31,245 nt of DNA from JAPUDQ01 sp964462335 (GCA_964462335.1 CAYWYG010000007.1:1-31245); one strand, 5' to 3'. Positions 16,006-24,907 are shown, counted from the stretch's first letter. Program-made: numbers and translations. Notes: generated from the sequence alone by a model not told the origin.

Positions 16006-17052
16006 ATGGAAATCCTACATCTCTCCCAGCTCACGAGCGCTTTGACGCAGCTTGTGCTGTTGGCGCTTGCGTCACTGGTACTTTCGATCATCATCACACC
16101 CCTCTATACGGGTTTCGCCTATCGGTATCGTCTCTGGAAGCGGCAGCGATCGACGAGCACAAGTGGGGAAGAGCTGACGGTATTTACGAAGCTTCATGCC
16201 AATAAGTTTGAGCGCAATATACCGACGATGGCAGGGATTATCCTGGTTATTTCAGTTGCGGTAGTGACGTTTTTGCTCAATCTTGATAGGCAGCAGACGT
16301 GGTTACCGCTGGCTGCTCTCATAGGAGGAGCATTTGTCGGTTTGGTTGATGATGTTATCAACATCAGAGGCAAACAACTCGGCGTTGCGGGCCTGCGGTC
16401 GAGCTTAAAATTTGCGATGATATTTGGGGTTGCGGTAATCGGCGCGTGGTTTTTCTATGATAAACTTGACTACCACTCCATCCATGTACCATTTATGGCC
16501 GGTCAATGGGAACTTGGGTGGTGGATCGTGCCGCTGTTTGTGATTGCCGTGGTCAGCACGAGCAATGCAGTCAATATCAGTGACGGGCTAGACGGCTTAG
16601 CGGGCGGTTTAGCTGCGTCAGCATTTACATTTTTTGCTGCAATCGCGTTGTTGCAGGGTAACATCGGTATCGCTGGGTTTTGTTTTACTATCCTCGGTGC
16701 TTTGCTGAGCTATTTGTGGTTCAACGTTTACCCAGCACGGTTTTTCATGGGAGATGTCGGCAGCTTTGCGCTTGGCACAGCGCTGGGCGTGGTTGCGATG
16801 CTCACAAATTCGATCTTGTTGTTACCGATCATCGGCGCGATATTTGTCATCGAGGTCGCCTCAAGTGCTCTTCAGCTGTTGAGTAAGCGGTTCCTGCATC
16901 GTCGGATATTCGTCTCGGCACCGATCCATCATCATTTGGAAGCAATTGGTTGGCCTGAGACAAAGGTCACGATGCGGTTTTGGCTGATTGCGAACGTGAC
17001 TGGCTTTGTCGGACTACTGCTTGCGCTTGCCGGAGGCCATATTGCATCATGA
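16006..17052 (+). CDS. mraY: Phospho-N-acetylmuramoyl-pentapeptide transferase
   Basis: A 348-residue polytopic enzyme that transfers phospho-MurNAc-pentapeptide onto undecaprenyl phosphate to form lipid I on the inner face of the membrane. Catalytic landmarks: GLVDDVINIRGKQLG (D115, D116), NAVNISDGLDGLAGG (D193, D196), RFFMGDVGSFALG (D250) and PIHHHLEAIGW (H308-H310). About ten hydrophobic segments are visible. The frame is open upstream into ftsI; the ATG at 16006, five bases after the ftsI stop, gives the natural N-terminus, although no ribosome site is obvious. Its stop overlaps the ftsW start (ATGA). Confidence 0.93.
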   Translation: MEILHLSQLTSALTQLVLLALASLVLSIIITPLYTGFAYRYRLWKRQRSTSTSGEELTVFTKLHANKFERNIPTMAGIILVISVAVVTFLLNLDRQQTWLPLAALIGGAFVGLVDDVINIRGKQLGVAGLRSSLKFAMIFGVAVIGAWFFYDKLDYHSIHVPFMAGQWELGWWIVPLFVIAVVSTSNAVNISDGLDGLAGGLAASAFTFFAAIALLQGNIGIAGFCFTILGALLSYLWFNVYPARFFMGDVGSFALGTALGVVAMLTNSILLLPIIGAIFVIEVASSALQLLSKRFLHRRIFVSAPIHHHLEAIGWPETKVTMRFWLIANVTGFVGLLLALAGGHIAS

Positions 17053-18329
17053 GGCAGCGAAATGGGGCGGGGATGACAGCTACTGCTGCGCCACTGGCGG
17101 TAAATAGGCGTCATCGGCCTGATTACAAGATCATCCTGTATGCGGGTCTACTCGTACTGATTGGCATCGTTGTGTTATTTGCAATCTCGCCATATCAGAT
17201 TCACCGTCTCAATGATGCCGGCGGTGATGTTGACCAGAACCACTACATGCTCAAGCAGAGTCTGTATCTGCTTGCTGGTGCAGGTGCGTTTACTGCGGCA
17301 ACCCTCATACCATTGGCTGTGTGGCGGACATTTGCCTCGAAATTAGTTCTATCTGCAATAGGCGTGTGCGTACTTCTTGCGCTATTGGGGGCGGTCCATG
17401 TATCGCCAGCGATGTGCTATAACGGTGCATGCCGCTGGTACGATTTGGGATTTATCACGTTTCAACCTGCTGAGTTTCTAAAGTTTGCGCTTCTTCTGTT
17501 TACTGCCGGTCTGCTAGGAAACCGTATAAAATCAGGCACGATCAATAATCCGAGTGAGACTTTGCTACCGATCGGTATCTTGTGCGCTGTAGCGACAGTC
17601 CTGGTAGTCGGTCTTCAAAAAGATATGGGTACGGGCATCACAATTGTTGGCATGATAGCAGCGATGGTATATGTCGCAGGGCTTAGCTACCGATACGTAG
17701 CCATGTCGCTTGCCGCTGGTGCTATGGCGGGCATTATGTTTATCCTAGTGTCACCACATCGCCTCGAGCGCGTGACGACATTTGTGAACTCGGCTGCTTC
17801 AACAGATGCAGCGGGCTACCATATTGAAATGGCAAAGCTTGCGATCGGTAGCGGTGGCGTGTTCGGGCGTGGACTTGGGAATGGAGTACAAGCGTTTGGT
17901 TACCTGCCAGAAGCGCTCAATGACTCTATATTTGCTGTGCTAGGAGAAACATTTGGCTTTGTAGGCCTCATTGTCGTCATGTTGCTGTTTGCGGCCTTGC
18001 TGATACGCATACTACGCATGGTAAATTATCTAGCGGATCCGGTGATGCGTATGATCGTAGCTGGCGTATTTGGTTGGTTGGCGACACATGTTGTGGTCAA
18101 TATTGGCGCGATGACGGGCATATTGCCACTGACCGGTGTGACATTACCATTTTTGAGCTTCGGTGGTACGAGTTTACTTTTCATCATGATGTCACTTGGC
18201 CTTGTGTATCAAGTGTCTCGTTACACATCGCATCAAACGGTAGAAGAAAGGGGGAAGCCAGATGAAACTCCTCGCGGCAGGGGGAGGCTCAGGCGGCCAC
18301 GTTACGCCAGTCCTCGCAGTTATCAATGA
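17049..18329 (+). CDS. ftsW: FtsW, SEDS-family peptidoglycan glycosyltransferase
   Basis: A 426-residue SEDS protein that polymerises lipid II at the septum together with FtsI. It has about ten TM segments, GACRWYDLGFITFQPAEFLKF (126-146, the family GxxRW...QPSE block), and the long motif GSGGVFGRGLGNGVQAFGYLPEALNDSIFAVLGE (267-300); D292 corresponds to the catalytic Asp. TGVTLPFLSFGGTSLL follows near the end. An ATGA overlap couples it to mraY. Its last 22 codons are read through the 5' end of murG in another frame, giving an Arg/Pro-rich tail (GRGRLRRPRYASPRS), an unusually long 68-nt overlap. Confidence 0.92.
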   Translation: MRQRNGAGMTATAAPLAVNRRHRPDYKIILYAGLLVLIGIVVLFAISPYQIHRLNDAGGDVDQNHYMLKQSLYLLAGAGAFTAATLIPLAVWRTFASKLVLSAIGVCVLLALLGAVHVSPAMCYNGACRWYDLGFITFQPAEFLKFALLLFTAGLLGNRIKSGTINNPSETLLPIGILCAVATVLVVGLQKDMGTGITIVGMIAAMVYVAGLSYRYVAMSLAAGAMAGIMFILVSPHRLERVTTFVNSAASTDAAGYHIEMAKLAIGSGGVFGRGLGNGVQAFGYLPEALNDSIFAVLGETFGFVGLIVVMLLFAALLIRILRMVNYLADPVMRMIVAGVFGWLATHVVVNIGAMTGILPLTGVTLPFLSFGGTSLLFIMMSLGLVYQVSRYTSHQTVEERGKPDETPRGRGRLRRPRYASPRSYQ

Positions 18330-19419
18330 ATTAAGTAAGATGGACACTGATCTTGATGTCTTGTTTGTATGTGACGCATCGTTTGAGCCACAGGCAAGAG
18401 GATTGATGCAGCATGCGCGCGTGCCCGTGCGTGTCAAACGAGTGATGGCTGGTAAGCTGCGTCGCTACCATAACCGTACGTGGGCCGAGCGCTTGCGCGA
18501 TATTGAGACGTTAGTATTTAATATTCGGGATATAGCTTTTATCATCGCAGGTTTTCTTCAGAGTCTCATCATCATCGCGCGATTTCGACCGAATGTGGTA
18601 TTTGCCAAAGGCGGTTACGTGTGTCTGCCATTGGGGCTGGCGGCAAAGCTATGCCGCGTGCCGCTTGTGATCCATGATTCTGACACACGACCCGGTCTGA
18701 CAAACCGTGTCTTAGCGCGCTTTGCTCGGGCCATCGCGACTGGGTCTCCTCTCGATAATTATCACTATCCCGAATCGCGTAGCCATTATACCGGCGTGCC
18801 GATTGATGCAGCGTTTCGACCATTGACGGCTGCAGAGCAACAGCAGGCGAAGGCTGATATTGGTCTTATCGACACGACGGCACCATTGGTCGTCGTCACA
18901 GGCGGCGGGTTGGGTGCGCGAAGTATAAACGATGCGATTGTCAAAGATGCTGCAAGGCTGCTCGACGCTGGTCTGCACATCTATCACGTCTGTGGCAAAC
19001 TTCATCATGACGCAATGTTAGCGGGTGCGCCTGAACACCCGCATTATCACCTCGTACCTTTTGTATATAAGGATATGCACCACGTTCTAGGAGCCGCCGA
19101 CCTGATCGTAGCCCGAGGTAGTGCGACGTTTTTGCAGGAAATGGCGGCAATGGCTAAACCCGTCATCGTCGTTCCATCGCACCTTCTCGGTGATCAAGTG
19201 AAAAATGCTGCGATGTATGACAAAGCACAGGCGGTACGTGCCCTCACAGATCAGGAAGTCACGGCATCTTCAGCGCTTTGTGACACGATCTTGTCGCTGA
19301 TGGATGATAGTACATCGCGAAAACACATGTCGCAAAAATTACATCAATTTGCCAAACCTCATGCCGCGTCTGATCTTGCACACTTACTTATGGATGCATA
19401 TCGAGGAAAGACAACATGA
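18262..19419 (+). CDS. murG: UDP-N-acetylglucosamine--MurNAc-(pentapeptide) pyrophosphoryl-undecaprenol GlcNAc transferase
   Basis: A 385-residue GT28 glycosyltransferase that adds GlcNAc to lipid I to make lipid II at the inner membrane face. The N-terminal glycine loop AAGGGSGGHVTPVLAV (5-20) is intact, and a second loop VVTGGGLGARSIND (about 212-225) matches the GGSxGA motif. The donor-site block IVARGSATFLQEMAAMAKPVIVVP (about 283-306) is clear. Three residues, YDKAQAV, follow DQVKNAAM. The start must be 18262 since the glycine loop begins at once; GGGGGAAG just upstream may serve as ribosome site. It overlaps ftsW by 68 nt and ftsQ by 4 nt. Confidence 0.93.
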   Translation: MKLLAAGGGSGGHVTPVLAVINELSKMDTDLDVLFVCDASFEPQARGLMQHARVPVRVKRVMAGKLRRYHNRTWAERLRDIETLVFNIRDIAFIIAGFLQSLIIIARFRPNVVFAKGGYVCLPLGLAAKLCRVPLVIHDSDTRPGLTNRVLARFARAIATGSPLDNYHYPESRSHYTGVPIDAAFRPLTAAEQQQAKADIGLIDTTAPLVVVTGGGLGARSINDAIVKDAARLLDAGLHIYHVCGKLHHDAMLAGAPEHPHYHLVPFVYKDMHHVLGAADLIVARGSATFLQEMAAMAKPVIVVPSHLLGDQVKNAAMYDKAQAVRALTDQEVTASSALCDTILSLMDDSTSRKHMSQKLHQFAKPHAASDLAHLLMDAYRGKTT

Positions 19420-20336
19420 GATTTATGTCGCGAACCCGCACAGCAGAGACGCGTCGTACGCGTAAAGCTCATCTGACCACATCATCATCTGATGGAGTGT
19501 TTCGTCGCAGTCGGACAATCACGGGAAGTCAATCGGCAACCGTTTCTAGTGTCGCCGAGAGAAACTCACATATTCAATCGCCGCGTCATCATATCCAAGA
19601 ACTGCGCATCCATCGACGACGAATTGGCATATCACTGGTTGCTAGTCTGCTGATCGCGGGGACACTTTTCTGGTTGCTCGATCACTATATCGCTGCACCG
19701 CGGGTCGTTACCACAACGAGTACGTCTGCCTCGACCGATATATACAGTGCGTCAGTCACGAAGTATTTTGACACACACCCATTTGAAAGGCTGGATAACG
19801 TATTGAGGCAAGCAAATTTTCTCAGTACGCTGCAACAGCAACATCCAGAAATTGCCTCAGCTACAATTCATAATGATGCTGGATTTGTTACGCATACTGT
19901 GACGCTTACATTTCGACAGCCGATCGCAATTTGGCAGCTTGGCGACACCCGTTACTACGTCGACCGTCACGGGGTACTGTTCGAAGTATATCGTGGCAAT
20001 GAACCGACGTTACACGTCAAGGATGAGAGTGGGCTGCCCGTTGCAACCCAGAAAGTCGCATCAAAATCATTGATGGAGTTTATCGGATATACCGTGGGCG
20101 AGATACACCGTCAACAGGTGGGTGAGATCGCAGAAGTTATATTGCCAAGAGGCACATTACGCGAAGTAGATATTATGATGCGTGGCCGATCGTATCGGAT
20201 CAAGCTCAGTCTTGATAGGGATGTCTCCCAACAGGTAAGTGACATGATGCATGCGCTGCGCTATGTTGATAACCAGCGTATCACGCCGCTTTATCTCGAC
20301 GTGCGTGTCGAAGGCAGGGCGTATTATCTAGAGTAG
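19416..20336 (+). CDS. ftsQ: FtsQ/DivIB-like division protein
   Basis: A 306-residue bitopic protein: a long basic, Ser/Thr/Arg-rich cytoplasmic region (1-68), one TM (about 70-92, IGISLVASLLIAGTLFWLL), then an extracytoplasmic region. A POTRA-like part (about 105-170) leads to the FtsQ-type signature LTFRQPIAIWQLGDTRYYVDRHGVLFE (about 164-190), followed by a beta-rich domain with VRVEGRAYYLE at the end. FtsQ scaffolds FtsL/FtsB at the septum. It is the last gene of the cluster; ftsA and ftsZ, which usually follow, are not here. It is coupled to murG by ATGA. Confidence 0.85.
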   Translation: MRFMSRTRTAETRRTRKAHLTTSSSDGVFRRSRTITGSQSATVSSVAERNSHIQSPRHHIQELRIHRRRIGISLVASLLIAGTLFWLLDHYIAAPRVVTTTSTSASTDIYSASVTKYFDTHPFERLDNVLRQANFLSTLQQQHPEIASATIHNDAGFVTHTVTLTFRQPIAIWQLGDTRYYVDRHGVLFEVYRGNEPTLHVKDESGLPVATQKVASKSLMEFIGYTVGEIHRQQVGEIAEVILPRGTLREVDIMMRGRSYRIKLSLDRDVSQQVSDMMHALRYVDNQRITPLYLDVRVEGRAYYLE

Positions 20337-20360
20337 GAACCTCTACCCCATTGTGTATAA

Positions 20361-20378
20361 GTTCTATATTTGTTCTAT
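20361..20378 (+). repeat. Direct repeat GTTCTAT-ATTT-GTTCTAT, copy 1
   Basis: An 18-nt element made of two GTTCTAT units 11 nt apart (one helical turn). An identical copy lies at 20871-20888, so the two copies sit near the two ends of the gene-free region. Part of the element (ATTTGTTCTAT) also occurs on the minus strand across the -10 box of the sigma-like gene (24908-24918). Confidence 0.6.
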
Positions 20379-20611
20379 TTATGGCATCTCTATATTATAT
20401 AAAAAAACTATATTTCTATACAAAAGTCAAATATGTCAAACAATAGGGAACAGTAGGGGTGTGAAATATTTTCGGGCAATGTCAAACAAAAACAACAACG
20501 TATGTGGATAAACCGACACTATGACGAGCACGAATCTTTCATACGTTATGGCAGGCGCAGGAGAAAAGTAAGAGCGTACGGTCAGAGAGCAGTTCTACTG
20601 GCGTGACACAA

Positions 20612-20633
20612 TATCCCCTGTTTATAGGGGATA
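20612..20633. other. Perfect 8-bp hairpin/palindrome
   Basis: TATCCCCT (20612-20619) and AGGGGATA (20626-20633) are exact complements around the loop GTTTAT. There is no T-tract on either side, so an operator or RNA hairpin is more likely than a terminator. Confidence 0.5.
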
Positions 20634-20641
20634 AAAGACAC

Positions 20642-20736
20642 ATGTACACTCATCTTACAAACATATTGTGCTAGTCGTAAAAGATATATTGTGCGACACA
20701 AACAATAACGCATTGTTAGGTATGTACACTCATCTT
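20642..20736 (+). repeat. Pair of 15-nt direct repeats spaced 80 nt
   Basis: ATGTACACTCATCTT occurs at 20642-20656 and again at 20722-20736. Between them lie two ATATTGTGC copies and a 6-bp hairpin. The exact 80-nt period suggests a duplicated block that has partly diverged, or paired protein-binding sites. Confidence 0.6.
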
Positions 20737-20870
20737 TTCTATAGTGCGAATGACACTATTTTCTCCATTCTTGTGCCTAAGCGCTCTTTCCTACTTGCAT
20801 TCATCTGACTATATGATAGTTTGAGCCAATCCTGCATCGTAGGTACGAAATAATTTATGATATGAAATAT

Positions 20871-20888
20871 GTTCTATATTTGTTCTAT
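20871..20888 (+). repeat. Direct repeat GTTCTAT-ATTT-GTTCTAT, copy 2
   Basis: Exact copy of the 18-mer at 20361-20378, about 46 nt beyond the end of the VirB4-like gene. Confidence 0.6.
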
Positions 20889-20934
20889 ATGCCAATGATG
20901 ATATTTGGTTTTTATCTATCCAACCGACAGGAGA

Positions 20935-23679
20935 CTAACGAAGCCGAAGTTCGTGCGACGAGCTTTGAGTAAGACGTGGCGGTACAACAGGAGCAGGGGT
21001 GCTATGCCCTGCCGCAGCGCTCGTGTCTGATGGGGTCGGTTTTTTACGGCGTGAGCGACTTCTGGTGCGTTTGCGGGGGGCGCCTGGTTCTCCACTAGCT
21101 TGTGAGGACTCGGCAGGGGTAGATGGGCTGACACTGCCCTGCTTTGGCTGCTGATGTGGTGCTGCTGGTGACGATGGAGTGGTGACAGGCGTTGCGCGAA
21201 CGACGGGAGTAGCGCCCTGGATCGGCCATGTCTTTTGGACGGGATCTGGCACTGGTTTTACGGAGAGCTGGTCAGGGGCGATAAGTGATTTGATCTCATG
21301 TTCCACTTCAGAGCGATCGCGTGAATATAGGTGCCGCGAGTGAGCGACAATTTGCTCAAAATAATCGGTTTGCGCGTTGGGGAGTGCAAGAGTCGTTGCG
21401 CTAAATGCTGGCGCCTTCTCCCCTTTGATCACCATGTTGATGATGAAATTACGGTTGTGCATCTGGAGAAGATCAGCAGGCTCAAATTGCGGCTCAAATT
21501 GTTTACTTAGAATCGGTGCATCGTCAGCCGATACGCGAAATGATATCATCGTCCCGACGTTGCCAAATACTGCGTCACGAACCGTGTCCTGCATCTGAGA
21601 AATATATTGGTTGGCGACAGTGAGATTGAGGCCGTATTTACGAGCCTCTGAGAGGATAGTGGCGAAACTATCAGTCGCGAAGTTCTGAAACTCATCGACG
21701 TAGAGGTAAAATGGCCGGCGGTCTTCGACATTGGGGATATCGCTGCGGCTCATAGCTGCTAGCTGGATCTTCGTGACGATGAAACTACCGAGGATACCAG
21801 CATTGTCTTCTCCGATGAGCCCTTTGCTAAGGTTGACGATCAAGATCTTTCCTTCGTCCATCAGCTGACGGATATTGAATGTACTTTTTGGCTGGCCGAT
21901 GATGTTACGAATGATAGGGTTGGCAGTAAACGCCCCGACTTTATTGAGTACTGGTGCGACAGCTTCAGCTTGGAACTTATCATTCCAGCTGGCAAATTCG
22001 ATATTCCAAAAATTGAGCACGACGGTGTCCTGACAGGTTGCCAGCACTTCTTTGCGGAATTTCTTGTCGGTGAGCATACGCGTGATGTCGAGCATGGTCG
22101 TGTTCGGGTGGTCGAGCAGTGCCAGTATGGTATAGCGAAGAATATATTCGAGACGAGGACCCCAGCTCTCGCCAAACATACGCTTTAATACCCCGATAAT
22201 CTCTGAGCTGGTATTGTTTTTTAGGTTTGGATCGATAACTTCCATCGGGTTGAAGCCGAGGGGATGGGCGGTGTCGGCAGGGTTGAAGTAGACAACATCT
22301 TGTATACGATGTGCTGGTACAAAGCGCAGATTATCAACCGCAAAATCACCATGCGGGTCAATGATCGCGTAGCCTTGGTTGTGATAGATATCGCTGAGAG
22401 TAAATAATTCGAGCAAGCCGCTCTTCCCTGCACCAGTCTGACCGATGATGTAGACATGGCGCGAGCGATCGGAGCGGTACAGGCCGAATTGTTGGTTGAT
22501 ACCGCGAAAGTTAGTGAGGCCAAAGGCGCTTATCTGGTCATCGATCGTCCTGTCCCCTGTCAATACTGGTAATTTACTCGGCGGTTCGGCAGTTTTTGTG
22601 CTTGCCCAGACGATATTTGGCGTCTCCACATTGGTATGCGGCAAGTGATATACCGATGCAAGCTCTTCGATATTGAGGATGAACCCCTTGTCGATAAATG
22701 ATCGAGCGGTGTATGGTGCGAGGTCTTCCCTGTCGAAGCTCGCACGCGTCATGACAAATCCATTGAGGTTGGTAGAGTTGAACTGTTTAAATGTCCCGAC
22801 AAGCGCCTGCATGCGTAACTTTGCGGCGACTCGGTCATTGCCTAGGTAAGCAACGCGAATTTTCACGCGGTAGCCAAGTTTTGTGGATTTCTTCTCGACT
22901 TCGGCGATACGGGTCTTTTCACGCTCACTTAGCTCTTTTGGCTTCGATTCGCTGCTCGTTGTGGTAGGCGGCGTCCAAAGTGCTTCAAGTATGCGGACAA
23001 AATACCCCATGAAACCCCAGTCAATATTTAGTCCAGCACCACCCTTGACCCTAGAGACATAGGCGCTGGCTCGTTTGTGCCAGTCGTCAGCAATAGGACG
23101 TGCGATGATCTGTATCCAGACTTCCTCATCTTTATCCTCAAGCTTGGCGAGCGTTGCGGTGATGCTCGCAAGAGGATCTACCTCAAAGCTTTGAAACGTT
23201 TTGATAGGCAACACCTCATTGTCACTCAGGCTGAGCTCTGCAGTGTGTACGACGCCATGCTCGAGATGACGCTTGGTATAGTCCTCGTCGGCAGTATGTA
23301 TCTGCACGGTCGGGTATTGCGCGTATATCTGACCTTCGACGAAATTTTGCAGATGGCGCGGCACGAGCACATAAAAACGTATCAATTTACCAACCGCGGC
23401 GATTTCAAAACTGATATGTTCTTGCCACCCACCGCTCTCGCGCAGTTCTTTGTGGTCGCGCAAGATACCGTGGAGACTAGCGAACATCTGTTCGGCTGCT
23501 AATTCTTTTTTGTCGTTGGCTTTAGGGATCTCGAGTATAAGCAGGACGTTGTCGGTATTTTCTATAAGATCAGCGGTACGGTAGTTGCGCCACGCAAGGT
23601 AGCCCAATACACTTACAATAGGTATCCAGACATACCACTGGAGTAGAAAATCAAACAAAAATCCGATAAGTGAGCCCAT
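20935..23679 (-). CDS. VirB4/TraG-like membrane-anchored ATPase (type IV secretion DNA-binding domain)
   Basis: A 914-residue protein with one or two N-terminal membrane segments (about 4-30), a large domain of about 350 residues, and a P-loop ATPase core: Walker A YIIGQTGAGKSGLLEL (410-424), IIDPHGDFAVDNL (439-451), Walker B FYLYVDEFQNFATDSF (657-672) and a sensor region LTVANQYISQM (686-696). The C-terminus (about 808-914) is a Pro/Ser/Thr linker with a basic patch RKRTRSRSRRKK (869-880), plausibly nucleic-acid binding. Related ATPases drive DNA or protein transfer or type IV pili; no other conjugation gene is here. The ATG has a good ribosome site (AAGGTG on the minus strand, 23692-23687). 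Confidence 0.82.
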   Translation of the reverse strand: MGSLIGFLFDFLLQWYVWIPIVSVLGYLAWRNYRTADLIENTDNVLLILEIPKANDKKELAAEQMFASLHGILRDHKELRESGGWQEHISFEIAAVGKLIRFYVLVPRHLQNFVEGQIYAQYPTVQIHTADEDYTKRHLEHGVVHTAELSLSDNEVLPIKTFQSFEVDPLASITATLAKLEDKDEEVWIQIIARPIADDWHKRASAYVSRVKGGAGLNIDWGFMGYFVRILEALWTPPTTTSSESKPKELSEREKTRIAEVEKKSTKLGYRVKIRVAYLGNDRVAAKLRMQALVGTFKQFNSTNLNGFVMTRASFDREDLAPYTARSFIDKGFILNIEELASVYHLPHTNVETPNIVWASTKTAEPPSKLPVLTGDRTIDDQISAFGLTNFRGINQQFGLYRSDRSRHVYIIGQTGAGKSGLLELFTLSDIYHNQGYAIIDPHGDFAVDNLRFVPAHRIQDVVYFNPADTAHPLGFNPMEVIDPNLKNNTSSEIIGVLKRMFGESWGPRLEYILRYTILALLDHPNTTMLDITRMLTDKKFRKEVLATCQDTVVLNFWNIEFASWNDKFQAEAVAPVLNKVGAFTANPIIRNIIGQPKSTFNIRQLMDEGKILIVNLSKGLIGEDNAGILGSFIVTKIQLAAMSRSDIPNVEDRRPFYLYVDEFQNFATDSFATILSEARKYGLNLTVANQYISQMQDTVRDAVFGNVGTMISFRVSADDAPILSKQFEPQFEPADLLQMHNRNFIINMVIKGEKAPAFSATTLALPNAQTDYFEQIVAHSRHLYSRDRSEVEHEIKSLIAPDQLSVKPVPDPVQKTWPIQGATPVVRATPVTTPSSPAAPHQQPKQGSVSPSTPAESSQASGEPGAPRKRTRSRSRRKKPTPSDTSAAAGHSTPAPVVPPRLTQSSSHELRLR

Positions 23680-23819
23680 ATATTCGCACCTTCTATTGTC
23701 GCATAACCATAAGATAATTTACAGTTTACGAGCCTCAATTTGTAAAGAATTTTTCACCAGTCGGAATTTAAGAGTGTACAATCAGTGGTCAACGTGTCAA
23801 TCATTGCCTGTGAACGTGA

Positions 23820-24857
23820 TTACTTTTCAGCAAGCGTATATGTTGCTTTGGCAACACGCTTGAACTCTGGTTTACTCTGTAGGTTGAGTAAAATTGTCGT
23901 CTCTTTGACCTGGCGATGCTTGAGGACACGGCGAACTATCTCGTCACGCGTCAGTGGACTACCTTCTTTTTTCAGGATGTCAGTGATGATGTCACTGACA
24001 GTGCCCTTTTTGTAGCCCCATTCGCTAAGAGCATAGATACCGCGTCCTATGAGGACAAAACGCTTATCTTTGATGAGTTCGTTGTGAATCGCCTGTGTTG
24101 TGACATTTTTGCGCTTGAAATCGCTATTTTTTATTGCAGTCGCAATCTCGCTAAAGTGCAATGGTGTGCCATTGTCTTGCAAGATGACGTAGATCTTGTC
24201 GCGGATGTTTTTTGGGTTGACAGTTGGCCATTTGTTGAGACCCCAGTGGTCTTTGAGATTGCTGAGGTTTTTGCTGAGACTGGCAACGGCACGTACTTGG
24301 TCGGGGTGTTCGTGGGTGAGTTTGCCATGTAGCTCGTCGATTGAGATTGGTTGACCGTGCTCTTTGATCGTCTTGACGACCGTGTCGACATCGCTACGCA
24401 GTTTTTTCTCATCGTGACGCTCACGGATCGCGACGCCATGGTGGTAGTTGTCGTTTTCACCGAGAACAGTCAAATTCGGCGCGAGTTCAGCGATAAATGC
24501 GACATGTGCGTGGTCGCGGTCGTTTGGCGTAGCGTGAACGCGCTTCGTGAGATCGCTGACACGTGCGGCTCCGCCCATCTCATGCAGGTGACGGATGAAG
24601 TGTTTCTCGATTGAGCCGATATTGTCAGCATCTTTCTCAGCAGCAAGCTTCAGGCGGATCAGGATAGCTTTTTCAAGCTGACGGACACGCTCACGGGTGA
24701 TGCCGAGGAGGTCGCCGATCTGCTCGAGCGTCTCTTTGCGGTCATGTAGGCCAAAACGACGAGCGATGATCTCCCGCTCCCTCTCCCGCTCGATACTACT
24801 CAAGATGCGCTCGACTGCGCTACTCGTGTTAATGGCGGCTTCAGGGCTAGTATCCAT
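23820..24857 (-). CDS. Sigma-70 region 4-like protein with four winged-helix (HARE-type) repeats
   Basis: A 345-residue protein. Residues about 12-72 match sigma region 4, with the helix-turn-helix TLEQIGDLLGITRERVRQLEKAI (43-65). Four similar winged-helix units follow, at about 82-140, 152-210, 217-282 and 284-345, each with a pattern like hG-x-P-h-x-x-x-El (for example EHGQPISIDEL and KEGSPLTRDEI). This resembles the HARE-HTH of RpoE delta subunits. Region 2, needed for core binding and -10 melting, is absent, so it is not a conventional sigma factor. It may be a transcription accessory factor that recognises -35 boxes or DNA. A strong promoter and an AAGGA ribosome site precede it. Confidence 0.72.
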   Translation of the reverse strand: MDTSPEAAINTSSAVERILSSIEREREREIIARRFGLHDRKETLEQIGDLLGITRERVRQLEKAILIRLKLAAEKDADNIGSIEKHFIRHLHEMGGAARVSDLTKRVHATPNDRDHAHVAFIAELAPNLTVLGENDNYHHGVAIRERHDEKKLRSDVDTVVKTIKEHGQPISIDELHGKLTHEHPDQVRAVASLSKNLSNLKDHWGLNKWPTVNPKNIRDKIYVILQDNGTPLHFSEIATAIKNSDFKRKNVTTQAIHNELIKDKRFVLIGRGIYALSEWGYKKGTVSDIITDILKKEGSPLTRDEIVRRVLKHRQVKETTILLNLQSKPEFKRVAKATYTLAEK

Positions 24858-24907
24858 AGATGTTTCCTTACCTACTGTTAGCGGTTGTTATCTCAGATTT
24901 ACATATG

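Larger units (their letters stand above)
20337..20934. other. 598-bp gene-free convergent region with repeats and DnaA-box-like sites
   Basis: No protein gene or recognisable RNA gene is seen. It contains an AT-rich stretch (about 20388-20435), DnaA-box-like TGTGTATAA (20352-20360) and TGTGGATAA (20503-20511, exact consensus complement), two copies of an 18-mer (20361-20378 and 20871-20888), two copies of a 15-mer (20642-20656 and 20722-20736), two of ATATTGTGC (20663-20671 and 20686-20694), and hairpins at 20612-20633 (8 bp) and 20701-20717 (6 bp). The flanking operons converge on it. Confidence 0.6.

Noticed and set aside
20701..20762. Terminator for the dcw cluster
   Set aside because: The hairpins at 20701-20717 and 20741-20758 are short (6 bp) and far from ftsQ; the four-T run is too weak.
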